Assembly (NCBI GenBank): GCA_023078555.1
Contig: CM041200.1
Span: forward strand, 8,238,807-8,302,806
DNA: 64,000 nucleotides
DNA from: Ulva prolifera
Lineage: Eukaryota; Chlorophyta; Ulvophyceae; Ulvales; Ulvaceae
Direction of reading: 5' to 3'
In this document: positions 12,984 through 24,250 of the stretch, in pieces
Position numbering within the stretch: the first letter of the stretch is position 1
Layout of the letters: each line of letters begins with the position of its first letter
Translations under genes and position numbers: made by a program
The notes under the pieces: generated by a model
The model's database searches: none
Told to the model about the DNA's origin: nothing
Seen by the model: only the letters and a program-made list of their open reading frames with translations

Positions 12984-14158
12984 ATGGCGCACGCGCACCA
13001 CGTAGATATTGTCATCCCGACCATCAGGAACTTAGACTTCCTCGATTTATGGCGTCCTTTCTTTGAGCCTTATCATTTGATCATTATCCAGGACGGTGAT
13101 CCCAACAGGAAAATAGCGGTACCTCCTGGCTTTGACCATGAAATTTACAACAGGAAAGACATTGAACGTATTCTCGCCGAGAACGCGTCTTGCATTTCGT
13201 ACAAAGACTCAGCTTGTCGCTGTTTTGGCTTTCTCGTGTCCAAGAAGAAGTACATCTTCACCATCGACGATGACTGTTTTGTTGCCAAGAATCCATCTGG
13301 CGAGGACATCAACGCGCTTGAGCAGCATCTGGACAATTTGACAAAGCCATCAACTCCATATTTCTTCAACACTTTATACGATCCCTTCTGCGATGGCGCG
13401 GACTTTGTCCGCGGGTATCCGTTCAGCTTGCGCGAAGGCGTTCCCACGGTCGTGTCGCATGGTCTGTGGTTGAACATTCCAGACTACGATGCTCCCACGC
13501 AAATGGTGAAACCTCTAGAACGAAATACCAAGTATGTGGATGTTGTCATGACGATCCCAAAGGGAGCTTTGTTCCCGATGTGCGGCATGAACCTAGCATT
13601 CGACCGGCAACTGATCGGGCCAGCGATGTACTTCGGCCTTATGGGTGAGGGTCAGCCCATTGGTAGATATGATGACATGTTTGCTGGATGGTGCTCAAAA
13701 GTGATAGCTGATCACCTGGGATGGGGCGTCAAGACAGGTTTGCCATACATTTGGCACAGCAAAGCATCAAATCCTTTCACCAACCTACGAAAAGAGTATA
13801 AAGGAATATTCTGGCAGGTATGTTTATTCTCGCTAGTCCGAACTGCTTGCCATACAGATTGGAGCAGGGGTAGTTGACACCCGCAGTGCTTGCCATATTG
13901 GCTTCCCGCAGCAGCGGATCACACTAGATTGCAAGCGTTGTGCCAGAGAATATACTGGATGTACAGGAGGAGATCATTCCTTTCTTCCAAAATATCAGAT
14001 TCTCAAAAGAAGCCGATTCATCATTGAAGTGCATGTATGAGTTAGCAGAGCTGATCCGAGACAATCTGAAGAACCTGGATCCATACTTTGTAAAGCTTGC
14101 TGATGGAATGATATCATGGTGTGAGAGTTGGAAGCAGCTGAACCCCGAGTTTGTATGA
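12984..14158 (+). CDS. RGP: UDP-arabinopyranose mutase / reversibly glycosylated polypeptide
   Basis: This enzyme interconverts UDP-arabinopyranose and UDP-arabinofuranose for cell-wall and glycoprotein arabinosylation, in the cytosol at the Golgi surface. Exons 12984-13817 and 13967-14158 join in frame (GTATGT donor, GTACAG acceptor) to give 341 residues, the usual family length. Nearly the whole protein matches plant RGPs: [20 protein letters not shown], the metal-binding DDD at 95-97 in [27 protein letters not shown] whose Arg143 corresponds to the self-glycosylated arginine, [16 protein letters not shown], and [10 protein letters not shown]. The second exon must begin EEIIPFFQN to continue the family sequence; an upstream acceptor at 13948 would add six residues. 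The ATG at 12984 is the first in-frame ATG of the exon. The gene has lower GC than the dehydrogenase to its left. Very confident. Confidence 0.97.
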
Positions 14159-15613
14159 CAGTCAGCTGTGTCTCATCCCAAATATTGCCGGCCACCAGAT
14201 GCGTATCACATCTGAAATGTCGGCTCAATGTAGTGTAGCACAGGAATCGTGATGCCAGTCACTGATGAAACCATGAGTGTAACCTGAATGACGTGACGGT
14301 GCCCTTTCAGTGCCCCCACTGCATGCTTGTAAAGGCCAAGCTACTGTAAATATCAAGTGTGCATCTTATGCATTCTTGCAACTGTGGGATGAAACCTGTC
14401 ATGTAATGAGCTCCCTAGACTTCCTGCCTCTGATGTGTGCTAGGTTTTAGACACAGTATCAGCATCACAGCCACGGAGTGCGCACACTAGCCAGGTGTCC
14501 GCAAATTTGTGACGTTGTCCTGCAGATGCTGGTAATGTGAACACGTGTAATCTTATTCCGTCCTTGACTTAGTGAGATTATGACCTATGGAGGTATCAAG
14601 GGTTTTAGAAGTTGAACAGATTGGTATATTTTTGTCTCGAACTACAGGCCTCATTCTGGAGCCTATAAATACACATGTACTGTCTAACAGCTTCGGACTT
14701 TACTTGTAACACTCTTCTCCCTTTTGTTACAGCCCTCTGAACTGTCCCTCTGAGCCTAACTGCTCTAATTTACATATCAACACGCTTGCATCAGTGCCTA
14801 CATATGCATGTTATCATCTCTAGTGTGTCTGGCATACGGCTTTGTGCAAAAACAAATCATACAACAACTTTGTCCTGCTGCTGTGCGTTACAGCATTCTG
14901 AAGTACGCGGTTGTGCTGTGTTCTGCATGCCCAATTGGGCATGCAACATAACATCAGCCGTGCCCAATTCGGTAGCTTCTGCAGGGACTCATCGTCAACA
15001 TCAAGGACTTCAGCGCGATGCTTGTGCAAACCAGGGACCCGTGTGGTGTCTTGTGATTCTGCTGTGCATCGCTTCCCGATGTTGTCGTTGAGGCGCGTCT
15101 TAACTCGTCAAGTTGAGTTCAAGCTGAAGCAACCAGTGAGAAGCAACCAGTGAGAAGCAACCAGTGAGAAGCAGCCAGTGACAATTCTTGAATCGTGCAC
15201 ATTTCAGGACTCACCCTACTCTGTTTGCACGTGACTGTTTGATGTGTGACCCCGGCTCCAACTCCATGGACGCCACAGGGTTGATTCATTGTTCCAATTC
15301 CATGGCCTTCAATGTCAGAGGCACATGACCTGGCTATCAGCGTGGGAGCATGCGAGACGGCTGTAGCGCAGCAAGATCTACAAACCTTCTTGGCCATGAG
15401 CACGCCTGGCCTCGTCCTGATCTAATGAGTCTCTGTGCAATTGATGGCCGTCATCCTATTCCAAGCGTACACTTCCATGAAAGTTCTTCCCTTTAGCGGC
15501 AATGGCCGGTATGCCCATGCTGATGTACCATCCTCCCTCACACACCAATCGCATATATACACACTCTATGGTGCGGCCCCATGCGCGGTACACAGCAGCG
15601 AGTGTGTCCCAAC
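14159..15613. other. Intergenic region between convergent genes
   Basis: The 3' ends of the mutase (+) and the coiled-coil gene (-) face each other here. TGTAA elements, the usual green-algal polyadenylation signal, occur shortly after the mutase stop (near 14329 and 14345), consistent with a 3' UTR. A 14-base tandem repeat lies at about 15125-15180. No gene is recognised. Confidence 0.6.
15125..15180 (+). repeat. 14-base minisatellite, four copies
   Basis: The unit GAAGCAACCAGTGA is repeated head to tail about four times. The last copy has an A-to-G change. Confidence 0.9.
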
Positions 15614-18600
15614 TTAAGTCCCCACATCGTTATCAGCCTCGTCTGACGCCGCCCCAGCCTCTGCACCTCCTGCTTCCACGTCCTGATCCGTGCCCGCACT
15701 GGATGCAGCCCGCTGCTCTTCCACTGGCTGTGCCTGCTGGGGCGTGGAGGGCTTGCGGCCTGCATCAGCAGCCCCGCCAGCGCTGCCGCCTCCACCGCCG
15801 GCGTGGTCGTTGAGGGACAGTATGATCTGCTCCTGGGTACTCAGCTGTGCCTCCTGCTGTGCACATCGCCGCCGCAGGGTGTCGAGCTCCTGCAGCATCT
15901 GCCCATCGCCGCTCCTGCATCCTGACTGGCGGATCACCGTTTGCACGTGGCAGCAATAAGCACGCGGCCGAGCTGATCTGTCCACTGACTCGTCTACAGC
16001 CCCGCTACACACCATGCCACAGGTGCAGCACTGTCCTGCCCAACCCGCCCTGATTCTCAGTACAACAGTTGCGAGTTGAATCATAGTTATGCCTTACATT
16101 TGTCAGGTCGCCCATGACAAGACAACCATCTAGCACTCTCTAGTTTGTCTTGATGCTATGATGGCAAAGTTCATGTGCGAGTGATCAGATCGGACGTTCC
16201 TGCCAGGACGTGCCCACCGCGTTCTTCTCTCAGCAAATGCACACCATTTGAGCTTGCAGCCCACAGTCCCCCCCTGCTCTGTACGCCAACCTGACATAAT
16301 ACCCAGGCTCAACTGCCAGTAGCCTCGAAACGATCTGGAGTCGAATCAAGGCTCCACGAAGCTCCGTAGGATATACGAAACTCAGTAACTCAGTCGGATT
16401 AGTCGCTGGCGGCACATGTGCACGACGTTCTCAGCATTGCTGCAGGGGCAGTGCGTTCGCGCACTGGGTCGCAGGCGCATGTGGGAGCGCTGCTGTGCCT
16501 GACACCTGTTCAGCCATGCACACCGAGGCCTGGGCCCGACTGGAAAGCAATGCTTCTGTGCCATCGAGCCGTTAGATGTATGTATGTATGTATGTATGCA
16601 AGATGTACATGAGCATAAGAGAACCGAGCCCAGGTCGTAAGAAGGTCCCACACCCTGAGGCAGCACGGCGCAGGACAGCAGCGCCAGGCTGTATGTATTG
16701 ATCAATTTATATTGATTGCAGAAAATAACTTCTATTTTGCTGTTTTTCGCCTCCAAGGCTTAAAACATAGCGGAACTGCTTACTGCATTTTGACGCCACA
16801 ATATCTTCTTGTATCGCAGACGATACACGATTTGATCACATATTATTCGAGATGTCTAGGAATGCACAGTAGAGGGCCGCACCCGGCGGCGCCGGAGGCG
16901 AGCTTGCTGTGGAGGGTGGTGACGAGGGCGTCGTCCTGCTCACTCTTCTCCACCAGCGCCCGCACCTGTTCGCGGGTGCGCTTGATCTGCGCCTCCAGCA
17001 CGCTGCGCCGCGCTAGGGCGCCCTCCGCCACAATCCGCACCTCCGCCAGCTCCTCCTTCACCTGCACTGCCAGCCAGCTCCTCGAGAGGGTCACGGATTG
17101 AGGAAAAACACAGGCCGATACATTGTTGGTGTACATAGATGGAAAATATACAGCCTGCATTTGTTTGATCGACACATTGTTGGTGCGTGAATTGTGAAAC
17201 AGATGCGTCCTCTGTTGATCCGCGATGCGGTGGAAGGTGATGGTAGAGATTGTGTCAAGCGTGTTCACTTGCACTGCTCACACCTCCTGCAGCCGCTGGA
17301 GTCCTGAGTCAGCATGTTTTGTGGTCAGTTGATAGCAGGCCCTGGGTGTCGCCCCACTGCCTGCGGAGCTGTGCCAGCCCCTCCAATGGCCAGACCCGGC
17401 ACAAAACCCCGCATGCTTGAATCACTCACACTGGTCCAGCACACAGCTGCACCTGTCCATCACTTGATTTTGATCAGCGTAGTGCTACAATCGTAGTTCT
17501 GGTGCACATACACTCACATTGGGTCCCGTTTGTACGGAGCCTGTGCCAGAGGGACATGCTGAACATTGGATAAAGCCGTGGTATTAGCACTCTGGCACAC
17601 CAACATACATCCCTGCCACTTCAGCCTTGAAGACGTATCAACATCCAATCACAGATGTCGTTCCTCACGGCGCTGGAGTGCACTTTTGTCGTAATCTCGG
17701 CGAAAGTGGATGTCAATGCCACACTGAAAGGCCAGCTAAAGCCGAGAGTATGACTCGCACAGTGGGGCGCACAGCGCAGTGCGCACCTGCTCTAGTTCTG
17801 CTACGACCTCGGCATGGCGGCACCTCCATGCCAAGCCGAGCCGGTCCTCGTCTGCTGCTCCTGCCCCTCGCCGCTTGCGAGTTCCGTCAGCCTCCCTCTC
17901 TGGGCTCTTCTACATTGCCACAATCGCCTTTACAATTGCATCATGAGATGTGAAGCAGAAGGCCGGAGAATGAATCTCTTCAGTTGCTATGCCAGAGAGC
18001 TGCGACATGTATTCCGAGCGCTGCCTGAGTGATGGAGAGTGCGCATGCTGCCTGTATCGAGTCCACTTAGCAAAGAAGAGCAGCAGTTACACAAGCAGAG
18101 AGATGGCCTTCAAGCCGAAATCTCCATCAACTCGTGTGGTACTTGCTTATCACTGGCACAGGACATGACAAGAACATTGCATGTTGCGTGCACCGCCAGT
18201 GTCCACGCAGCCATTGCGCTGCATGTGGCACACAGAGCATGGGCCCCCATACAGGAACCCCTGTTTCACATGGACGTCCCTGGAATGAGTGCGCATGGAG
18301 CAGAGATGAACAAACGTGGCATGTGCGCGTGACAAAGTGCTGACAAGGTTTGACGCACCGAGTGCGCTCTGAAGCTTTCCAGTTGATCTTCTAGGGAAGC
18401 GACTTTGCTCTGAGATGTTTTGAGGGCCTTCGCTGACTTGTCCTTCTCCATCTTCAATCGCTCCACTTCTTGCTGCAACTTGCCTATGCGGGAGACGCCT
18501 GCGTCATACAACCCTTTGTACTTCTGAGATTCTGCAGCTGCTTCCTCATCAGCCTTTGCTTTTTCTCGACGCATGCTATACGTCATGGTGGATGGATCAT

Positions 18601-19006
18601 AATGGCCAGGGGCTGTGGCACGAGCATGATTGACTTCATCTTGTAAGCGCTGCACCCTCAGATGTAAATCTCGGTTCTGCATTTCCAAGTACGTGTTAAG
18701 CAAATATGCGGTAGGTTTCAGGTTCAAAATAGAGGCGTTTGAATCTGCTAATGCGGGAGGAGCGTTGGCAATTCACTTTCTTTGCTAATTCTTTTGCTTT
18801 GCTCTCCACAGCACTGCCTGAGTCCTCGGCTGTCCTGGCTGCAAGCACCCTGCACACGGCAGAGAAATAAGGAATGAAGAGCTAGCACACTCTTGTGGTC
18901 TGATGCCTAGATCACAGAATCGGGCTTACTGTGCGCGCTCTGCTTCGCCCTTCCACCTTTTTACCTCGGCTTTCAACGCAGCAATATCATTGGCTGCATC
19001 CTGATC
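15614..19006 (-). CDS. Coiled-coil protein, 5' end unresolved
   Basis: Five minus-strand exons join with matching phases: 19006-18930, 18849-18777, 18676-18359, 17061-16883 and 15914-15614 (stop), giving 315 residues. The sequence is mostly heptad-rich: DIAALKAEVKRWKGEAERA, KAKELAKKNRDLHLRVQRLQ, RIGKLQQEVERLKMEKDKS, and SVLEAQIKRTREQVRALVEK. It then runs through a QMLQELDTLRRRC coil into an unstructured Gly/Ala/Ser/Glu tail ending ASDEADNDVGT. One or more 5' exons are missing. A candidate initiator ATG at 19581-19579 (MAGFDGTLN, then a GTGCAAG donor) lies 97 bases from the divergent PTPA start, which would make a shared promoter. Centrosomal or ciliary coiled-coil families such as CCDC13 are possible, but composition alone cannot settle this. 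Confidence 0.7.
16573..16602 (+). repeat. ATGT microsatellite
   Basis: Five to six copies of a TATG/ATGT tetranucleotide, within an intron of the minus-strand coiled-coil gene. Confidence 0.85.
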
Positions 19007-19581
19007 CTGCAGACACTAGCTCATCATGAATATTTATGGCAGACTGAGGTTTCTTCTGTTTATAGCGCTCATGAATGCGTAATGCACATTCAAGTGGGCA
19101 TCGTTGCGACAGTGTAGCACCGCATGCGAACGCACCTCGTCACCCATGACTCAGAGTCACTACAGTTTATGATGAGCAGACGTCACGTTTTTTATGTTGA
19201 CGCTGCCTTCATTGGGCTTCATGGAGTTTGAAAACGCAGGCAGGTGCAAATGCTCAACAGCCTTTTCATCTTGTTATAGCTGTTGGTTTGAGCATGACAG
19301 GTGGTTTACCAACGTCAGTGACGGGTACACTTGAATGCAGCAGTGCGTGCGCAGCGCATGCCGTCATCAAAGCCATGGCTTGACCATGCACGTATCCACA
19401 ATGCTTCCGCCGCGCGTTTGCCTCGAAGAGCTGCGTGGATGAAGGCTGTGATGAAGAGCCCCCTTTTACGTATGTGCCGAGCCCTGCACGAGCTGCGCAA
19501 TCTTGTACAGGCCGGTAGATTAGCAGCACAGTCCTGTCAGCGCCTTGCTTGCACGTTCAGAGTTCCGTCGAATCCAGCCAT

Positions 19582-19678
19582 GCTTCCCTCCTAAACACAA
19601 CGCTTAGCACACTTTTTAGATATTATATGGCTGAATTGTCTGTGGCTTACTGAGATTGGCGCACAACGCGCACGAACA
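19582..19678. promoter_or_regulatory. Possible bidirectional promoter
   Basis: A 97-base gap would separate the PTPA start codon (+) from the candidate start of the coiled-coil gene (-). It contains an AT-rich stretch (TTTTTAGATATTATATGG). The call depends on the unproven start at 19581. Confidence 0.3.
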
Positions 19679-22183
19679 ATGAATCCGACACGCGCGCCTT
19701 GGGCTGATGGAGCCAACGGTGACGTACCACCCTCAGATTCCCAGCCTGAAGATGTCGAACCAGCTGTACGGAAGAGCCATCACACTGGTACCCCTGTGCA
19801 AGCTCTGATCGTAGCCACTCCGGCACTCCCTGTCCCGAAGCGGTCTGGGTGGCCCTCCACATGGCAGCCTGCTGCCAAGATGATTCGGACACCTGAAGAT
19901 GTGAAACAGGCGCTCAAAGGCTCCACACTTCAAAGCTTTGTTTCATTTACTATGGCGTTGAATGAATCTGTGATTGGCGTGAAGAATAGCGATCCGTGCT
20001 CAGTGAGCCCGGCTGTGCAAGCACTTCTCGACTGTTTGACGAAACTGGATGAATTCGTCAAAGCAACTCCTGCTGTCACCCAAGAAGTACGCTATGGAAA
20101 TCCCGCGTTCCGGGACTGGTATGATAAGATGAAAGATGCAGCACCGGAGTTGGTGTACAACATTGTCGGTGATGATCTAGGAGAGGCCACCATCGAAATC
20201 CTGCCATACTTGTTAGACAGCTTCGGGAATCGTACCCGTATCGACTATGGGACGGGTCATGAGACCGCATTTGTTTGTTTTCTGTATTGTTTGTTCTGCT
20301 TGGGAGTGCTGAAGGAAGACGACTGCAAAGCCACCGTCATCAAGGTGTTCCATGCTTACCTTGCGTTGATGAGGGACATCCAAACCACCTACTGGTGCGC
20401 CTCATCATCTGATGAATTGCGAACGACCCACATTGTGCAGCTGTTGCAATCCGTGACGTGTCGCCTGCAATCGTAGACCCATGCATCAGCCTAGCTTGAT
20501 GACTTGCATGCAGAAGCAGCTTTGCCAGCCACGCTCGACCACTCCGATGCCGCACCCACGTTCACATGGCAAAGCACAACAGCGCTGGCGTGCAGAAACA
20601 AACAGCCACTGTCCCTCAGTGTCTGTCGGTCTATGCTCCAGATCCCCAACAGCGAAAAATTGCGTGAGTGCAACACTGCAGAAGCATACGGGGGAGACAC
20701 CGTGTTGATTTGTCTTTGTTCACCGCACCTTCCGCACACTTGCGGGAGTTGTGATGCCTGCTGTGTCACAAGAACAAAGTCAGAGAGCCAGGCACCCCCA
20801 CAGGCTCCGCGCTCACCACAGAAACAGCACCATTACGCACTCACGCCATCGCCATCACTTCACACCAGACACGACCCACACACCAACGGGGAGCAGTGTG
20901 TGGGTCGTGTCTCGGCGTGGGTGTACATCTCCTGCGGTGCATGCATTGGGGCGTTGGCATGCCTGTTCGTTGCCCTGGCGGTGCTACCGGCCACTCCGAC
21001 TGTGGCCTTGCAACACACTGCTCCCCGTCAACACTTCCCGCGCACTCCACCACCTCTACACACCCCCACCCATGCCGCCGGCTATACGTTTTGGATTATC
21101 AAATGCTTTGGGCAGCATCTGCAAATGTGATAATGACGTGATGCATGCAGGCTCGAGCCGGCGGGGTCGCACGGTGTGTGGGGCCTCGACGAGTACCACT
21201 TCTTCCCGTTCCTGTGGGGCGCGGCGCAGCTGCGCGGGCACGACCTCGTGCGCCCTGGCAGCGTCTCCAACGACGAGGTGCTCGAGGTGTACGCGCATGA
21301 CTACCTCTACCTCGACGCCGTGCAGTTTGTGCGCAAGGTGAAGAAGGGCCCGCTGCACGAGACGTCGCCGCTGCTGTACGACATCACCGCCGTGCCCAAC
21401 TGGGTCAAGGTGTGCTGCACGCCCACCCGAGTTTCCTCTTGGACTAGACAGGATTGCACGGCTTCCATGGATCCGTATCCAATCTCCATGACACAACAGG
21501 AAGTGTAGTGTCAACGATGTGCTTCCGGATGGGGTGTGAGACAGGCAACGATGATCTCACACCATGCATGTCATATTATTCTGCTTCTGCTCCACTTTGC
21601 AGTCATTAATGTGCCCAGCCAGTGGCCCCCGGCGGGACCGAGGCTCTGGAGCGGCCCCTAGGGCATGTCTCGAGTGCGGCAGTATACGTGGACATAGGAG
21701 GACATCCTGTTTGTAGCCGCGGTGCGTGGCTGTGCGTAATGGCCGGGGACTGGGACGGTATGCATGAGCGGGCGTCGTCTCTTACAGGGCAGAGTTCAAA
21801 GGTCGGGCTTTTGTGACATCGCCCGGGAGCTGTCAGGATGTGTTAGCTGGACACCAGAAACGATTGTTGCCCCGCCTCCTGTCTGAGGCTTTCGTTTGCT
21901 GATCGTGGCACACGGATGGTCAATTGACTGCGTATCATGCTGGTATGTGCGACTTCACACACTGCATCAGTGAATGGCTGTAAATTTAGACTGAGTCACA
22001 CCACGTTCTCCGTGCCATGCGAGCTGTAGTCTTGCACCTCATGAAGGCACGAAGCAATTCAGCACAAAGCGTGGCGTGCAGGTCAACCAGGGGCTCTTCA
22101 AGATGTACCAGGTCGAGGTCCTCTCGAAGCTGCCCATCATGCAGCACTCGCTCTGGGGGTCCCTCATGCCTTTCCCGGGCTGA
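19679..22183 (+). CDS. PTPA: Serine/threonine phosphatase 2A activator (PTPA)
   Basis: A peptidyl-prolyl isomerase-like chaperone that activates the PP2A catalytic subunit. Exons 19679-20394, 21151-21409 and 22082-22183 join in frame to give 358 residues, close to family size. Family landmarks are KMIRTPEDVKQAL (start of the conserved fold), YGNPAFRDWYDKM, the nucleotide/peptide-binding DYGTGHETAFVCFLYCL, a split codon joining TTYW to LEPAGSHGVWGLDEYHFFPF, the LRGHDLVRPGS segment, and the C-terminal GLFKMYQVEVLSKLPIMQH with WGSLMPFPG. The first about 65 residues are unconserved and disordered. Exon 1 has near-balanced GC while exon 2 is much richer and enters through a TGCATGCAG acceptor, so one gene carries both composition styles. 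Intron 1 contains perfect inverted repeats. Confidence 0.95.
20867..21028. repeat. Nested perfect inverted repeats in PTPA intron 1
   Basis: A 17-base arm AGACACGACCCACACAC (20867-20883) is perfectly complementary to 20896-20912, with a 12-base loop. A 16-base block ACGGGGAGCAGTGTGT (20886-20901) is perfectly complementary to 21013-21028. The two structures overlap, so they are mutually exclusive foldings. The second half also carries a dispersed repeat copy (20957-21017). Confidence 0.85.
20957..21017 (-). repeat. Dispersed repeat (GTTACAAGGACACAG family) copy
   Basis: Read on the minus strand, this segment closely matches 61355-61410: both carry an AAGG(C/A)CACAGTCGGAG block followed by GGCCGGT, then a CACCGCCAGGGCA block. 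More diverged relatives lie at 1641-1708 and 32375-32445. Confidence 0.65.
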
Positions 22184-24250
22184 TGTGGCTTGCTGTGGTG
22201 CCATGGCTGCCTTGGCGCCCTAGGGCTCGCACTGAGGCCCTTACAGTCGCCTTGGGCGTCCCAGAGGCCCTGTTGAATCACCTGCTGAACGCGAGGGGGC
22301 TACAAACAGCTCTGCACATCAGTTTTGCTCAAGCTGTGAGCCTTTTTTCCCTCTGTTCAATGCTGCAAGAGATCGTGCTGGGTAGTTTCTGCCCCCATGC
22401 TGCCTAGGAACTGCACTTTTGGTTACCGTGTAGCTTTGGGCTGTTGGTGGGCCTTGAATGGGTCCAGGGGTTACTGTGTGCGGCAAAGTGGGCGGTTCCC
22501 GTGCCTTCAGATAGGGCATCTTGTCCGTATCGGCTGCGACGATGCGGAAGATGTCAGTGTCTGCCCATCCTCATAACAGATGCGTGAGTCTCATCTGCCA
22601 ACCGACAGGCGCTGCATGTCTCAGTCACGATGTCCGAGTAGTGGTTGCTCACATGTGTATGCGTCGCCATCAGCTTCGCCAGGCTCCCAATTCTAGGCCG
22701 GTGCGATGATGAAGTGGATTTGTACTTTGCAAGTATTTCCTACATGCGATAAGCCAAGCGGTCGAGGCCCAGGTCGACTTGACCAGGACAGGAGGCCCAG
22801 GTCGACTTCTGTTGGCGCACAAGAACATTGACAATTCTGGCATCAATGCGGGTCTTTTTTTGGTCTATGCTTCGACTGGGAGGGGTTAATTGTTGATCTC
22901 ACGAAGCGATCCTTATGCCAGTGCACAAGAGGATGCCTGTAGCTGGTGTCTGCAGTTCGTGGTAACCGGCATCTGTGCTCACTGCATTAGCATGTGGTGA
23001 GGCTTATGTAAACACTCTATGACGTGTGGTTTCCATTGCCATGGCTAGGCTTGGTTGTGTAGTCCAGTGCCTGCTGGGAGCTCCTCTGCGATGGGCCTGT
23101 ATGCCGATGCTGATGTGGAGCTCTCTGCCACGGGCTGTGCTTGGGAGCCCCGTTGAAGGTTGTCATGTTTGATTTCTCAGGACACAGCAAGTCTGCGCTG
23201 TGCAGGTCATATGTGGCTTTGTGCAGTGGTGAGTGTGCTGCAGGGGTGCCATCACCACAGTGTTCTGTTGCCTGGCTCATACAACACCTCCTGCGGTACC
23301 GCTGCAGCGCTCACGTGCAAGATGTAGGTGTGGTGAGCGTTGTTGTAGCATAGTGGTGAGAATGCTTGCAGCAGAGTTGTGGGTGGCAAGCCAGCTAGAG
23401 AGACCGACTGCCCATTCTTAATCTGCGTGGGCCTGGCTGCTGAGCACAAGGTTACATCGCTTATCACAAAATTGACCGAAAGCCCTTAATGAACCTTGGT
23501 CACAGAGTGGCAATGTGTACATTTTGCGTTGATCGTGCTGTTGTGTACTCCGTGTACTATCTGAGGTAGAAAAGTGCACTGGTTGTTGCTGGTTACATGA
23601 CAATCACGGACAGACACGACATGTTTCGGCCTTGTCAAAGGGCCTCATCAGATGACCAGGTGAGTCAAGCAAACAACATCGATATCAGAAAGCATGTTTC
23701 TAACATGCAGCCCTCGAGAGCGAGGTTGTCCGCGTCCGGCAATCCACCGTGAGCACAGAGAAAACTAACACGGGGTAAGACAACGGGACAATGACATCAC
23801 GTCGCCCACGAGCGTGAGCAATTCATGCAACAGGCACGCACAGTGAACCTCCGCGGAGCTCCGCAGCACACCTACCACCAGTACGTGCACGTGCAGAACA
23901 GCTCCACATGACGCATGCATGCAGTTCATGGAGAAGGAGCCATGTTCCGCACGCCACAGACTGAGCCCGGTCTCCCATGACACAGCACGGCCTCGCGAGG
24001 CATCACTGCACTTCGATTCAGGCATAATCTCAGATTCCCGTTTTTCTCTTTGAAAATTGCGCATGTTCGGGAGTGTGCGTGTCAAAGTAAGTGATGAGGG
24101 TAACTGTGCCTGCCAAAGCATTGATTCCCTTTCGATCAGAATTGCATACATGATATGGTCACTTGGAATATCGTAGTGGCGCTATTAGCTCTGTGTACTT
24201 GCTTCAGCTCTCATTAGCAGAATTCTGGTGCGTCGATCTGTGATTCCAAG
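22184..24250. other. Intergenic region carrying a ribozyme motif
   Basis: About 2 kb between PTPA and IFT52. It contains the hammerhead motif described separately (23591-23657) and a stretch near 23334-23372 that resembles the 5' half of a tRNA. A minus-strand open frame (24151-23765) shows no family motif. I see no reverse transcriptase or endonuclease motif beside the ribozyme. Confidence 0.6.
23591..23657 (-). ncRNA. Hammerhead ribozyme motif (type I, Penelope/retrozyme style)
   Basis: On the minus strand all invariant parts appear in order. Stem I 5' strand GGTCAT is followed directly by CTGATGA. Stem II is GGCC, a 9-base loop, then GGCC. GAAA comes next, then a short stem III (ACA with TGT, plus a CGTG/CGTG helix), the cleavage triplet GTC, and ATG-TA-ACC pairing back to stem I with a two-base bulge. 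Position 1.1 (A) pairs with 2.1 (U) as required. Predicted cleavage lies between + positions 23599 and 23598. Type I hammerheads with short stem III are known from Penelope-like retroelements and from plant retrozymes. No other copy was seen in this window, so this may be a solo remnant. Confidence 0.8.

Noticed and set aside
23334-23372. tRNA-Asp-like 5' half (GTTGTAGCATAGTGGTGAGA)
   Set aside because: No anticodon arm, T arm or B box follows, so it is at most a tRNA fragment or chance match.
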